A stretch of DNA of 5,452 nt from an uncultured Eubacteriales bacterium (GTDB taxonomy: Bacteria; Bacillota; Clostridia; Oscillospirales; Oscillospiraceae). Position numbers and translations under genes: made by a program. Positions 5,376-5,452 of this stretch are shown in pieces (within the stretch, counting starts at the first letter, position 1; every line of letters begins with the position of its first letter). Location of the stretch: the NCBI GenBank assembly GCA_900552475.1, contig USAC01000100.1:1-5452 (forward strand). The letters are read 5' to 3'. The notes beneath the pieces are model-generated. The model did no database searches. It was given only the letters and a program-made list of their open reading frames with translations, and had not been told where the DNA came from.

Positions 5376-5452
5376 GCGCCGTTAGCTCAGCTGGATAGAG
5401 CGTCTGGCTACGGACCAGAAGGCCGGGGGTTCGAATCCCTCACGGCGTGCCA
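5376..5452 (+). tRNA. tRNA-Arg, anticodon ACG
   Basis: The 77-nt cloverleaf is complete with genomically encoded CCA at 5450-5452. Acceptor stem GCGCCGT pairs with ACGGCGT, D stem is GCTC/GAGC, anticodon stem TCTGG/CCAGA encloses loop CTACGGA with anticodon ACG, the variable loop is AGGCC, and the T arm is GGGGG-TTCGAAT-CCCTC. A34 would be converted to inosine so that CGU, CGC and CGA are read; CGC is by far the preferred arginine codon in the neighbouring genes. The first pair is G1-U72 rather than a Watson-Crick pair, and position 73 is G. It has its own promoter; whether more tRNAs follow cannot be seen because the window stops at its last base. Confidence 0.97.

Noticed and set aside
1..5452. 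Search for CRISPR repeats, transposase or phage genes, toxin-antitoxin pairs and attachment sites at the tRNA
   Set aside because: None seen. The tRNA ends at the window edge, so an integration site beyond it cannot be judged.

Overview
The window looks like a piece of a GC-rich low-temperature-free Gram-positive chromosome, most likely class Clostridia (Oscillospirales/Ruminococcaceae-like). The grounds are inferential: strongly GC-biased third codon positions inside genes, AT-rich intergenic strips carrying near-consensus sigma-A promoters, GGAGG-type ribosome binding sites, a short 61-residue bS21, and an efp gene followed by an acidic zinc-ribbon protein of the kind I associate with Clostridia. 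No species can be named from the sequence.

Layout from left to right: (1) The 3' nine tenths of leuS (leucyl-tRNA synthetase), entering from the left edge without its HIGH motif. (2) A perfect-consensus promoter, a structured ~75-nt leader, rpsU (bS21) and a very strong intrinsic terminator that also works on paper in the opposite direction. (3) A 110-nt spacer dominated by a 15-bp perfect palindrome whose arm tips repeat the core of the rpsU terminator. (4) One minus-strand gene of unknown function, an alpha/beta protein perhaps related to degenerate GH18-type TIM barrels. (5) A divergent control region, then yqeG (HAD-family phosphatase). (6) A promoter and a leader with two mutually exclusive hairpins, efp (elongation factor P), and, 39 nt downstream, a very acidic coiled-coil plus zinc-ribbon protein, probably co-transcribed with efp. 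(7) A GC-rich hairpin terminator, an extended -10 promoter and a complete tRNA-Arg(ACG) with encoded CCA that ends exactly at the right edge.

Most of the window is translation machinery: charging of tRNA-Leu, a small-subunit protein, a factor that rescues polyproline stalls, and a tRNA for the CGN arginine codons that dominate these genes. No mobile element, CRISPR array, phage gene or defence system is visible. The points that merit a second look are the efp leader, the unusual acidic coiled coil, the unknown minus-strand gene and the palindrome/terminator pair; none of them amounts to a demonstrated new system.
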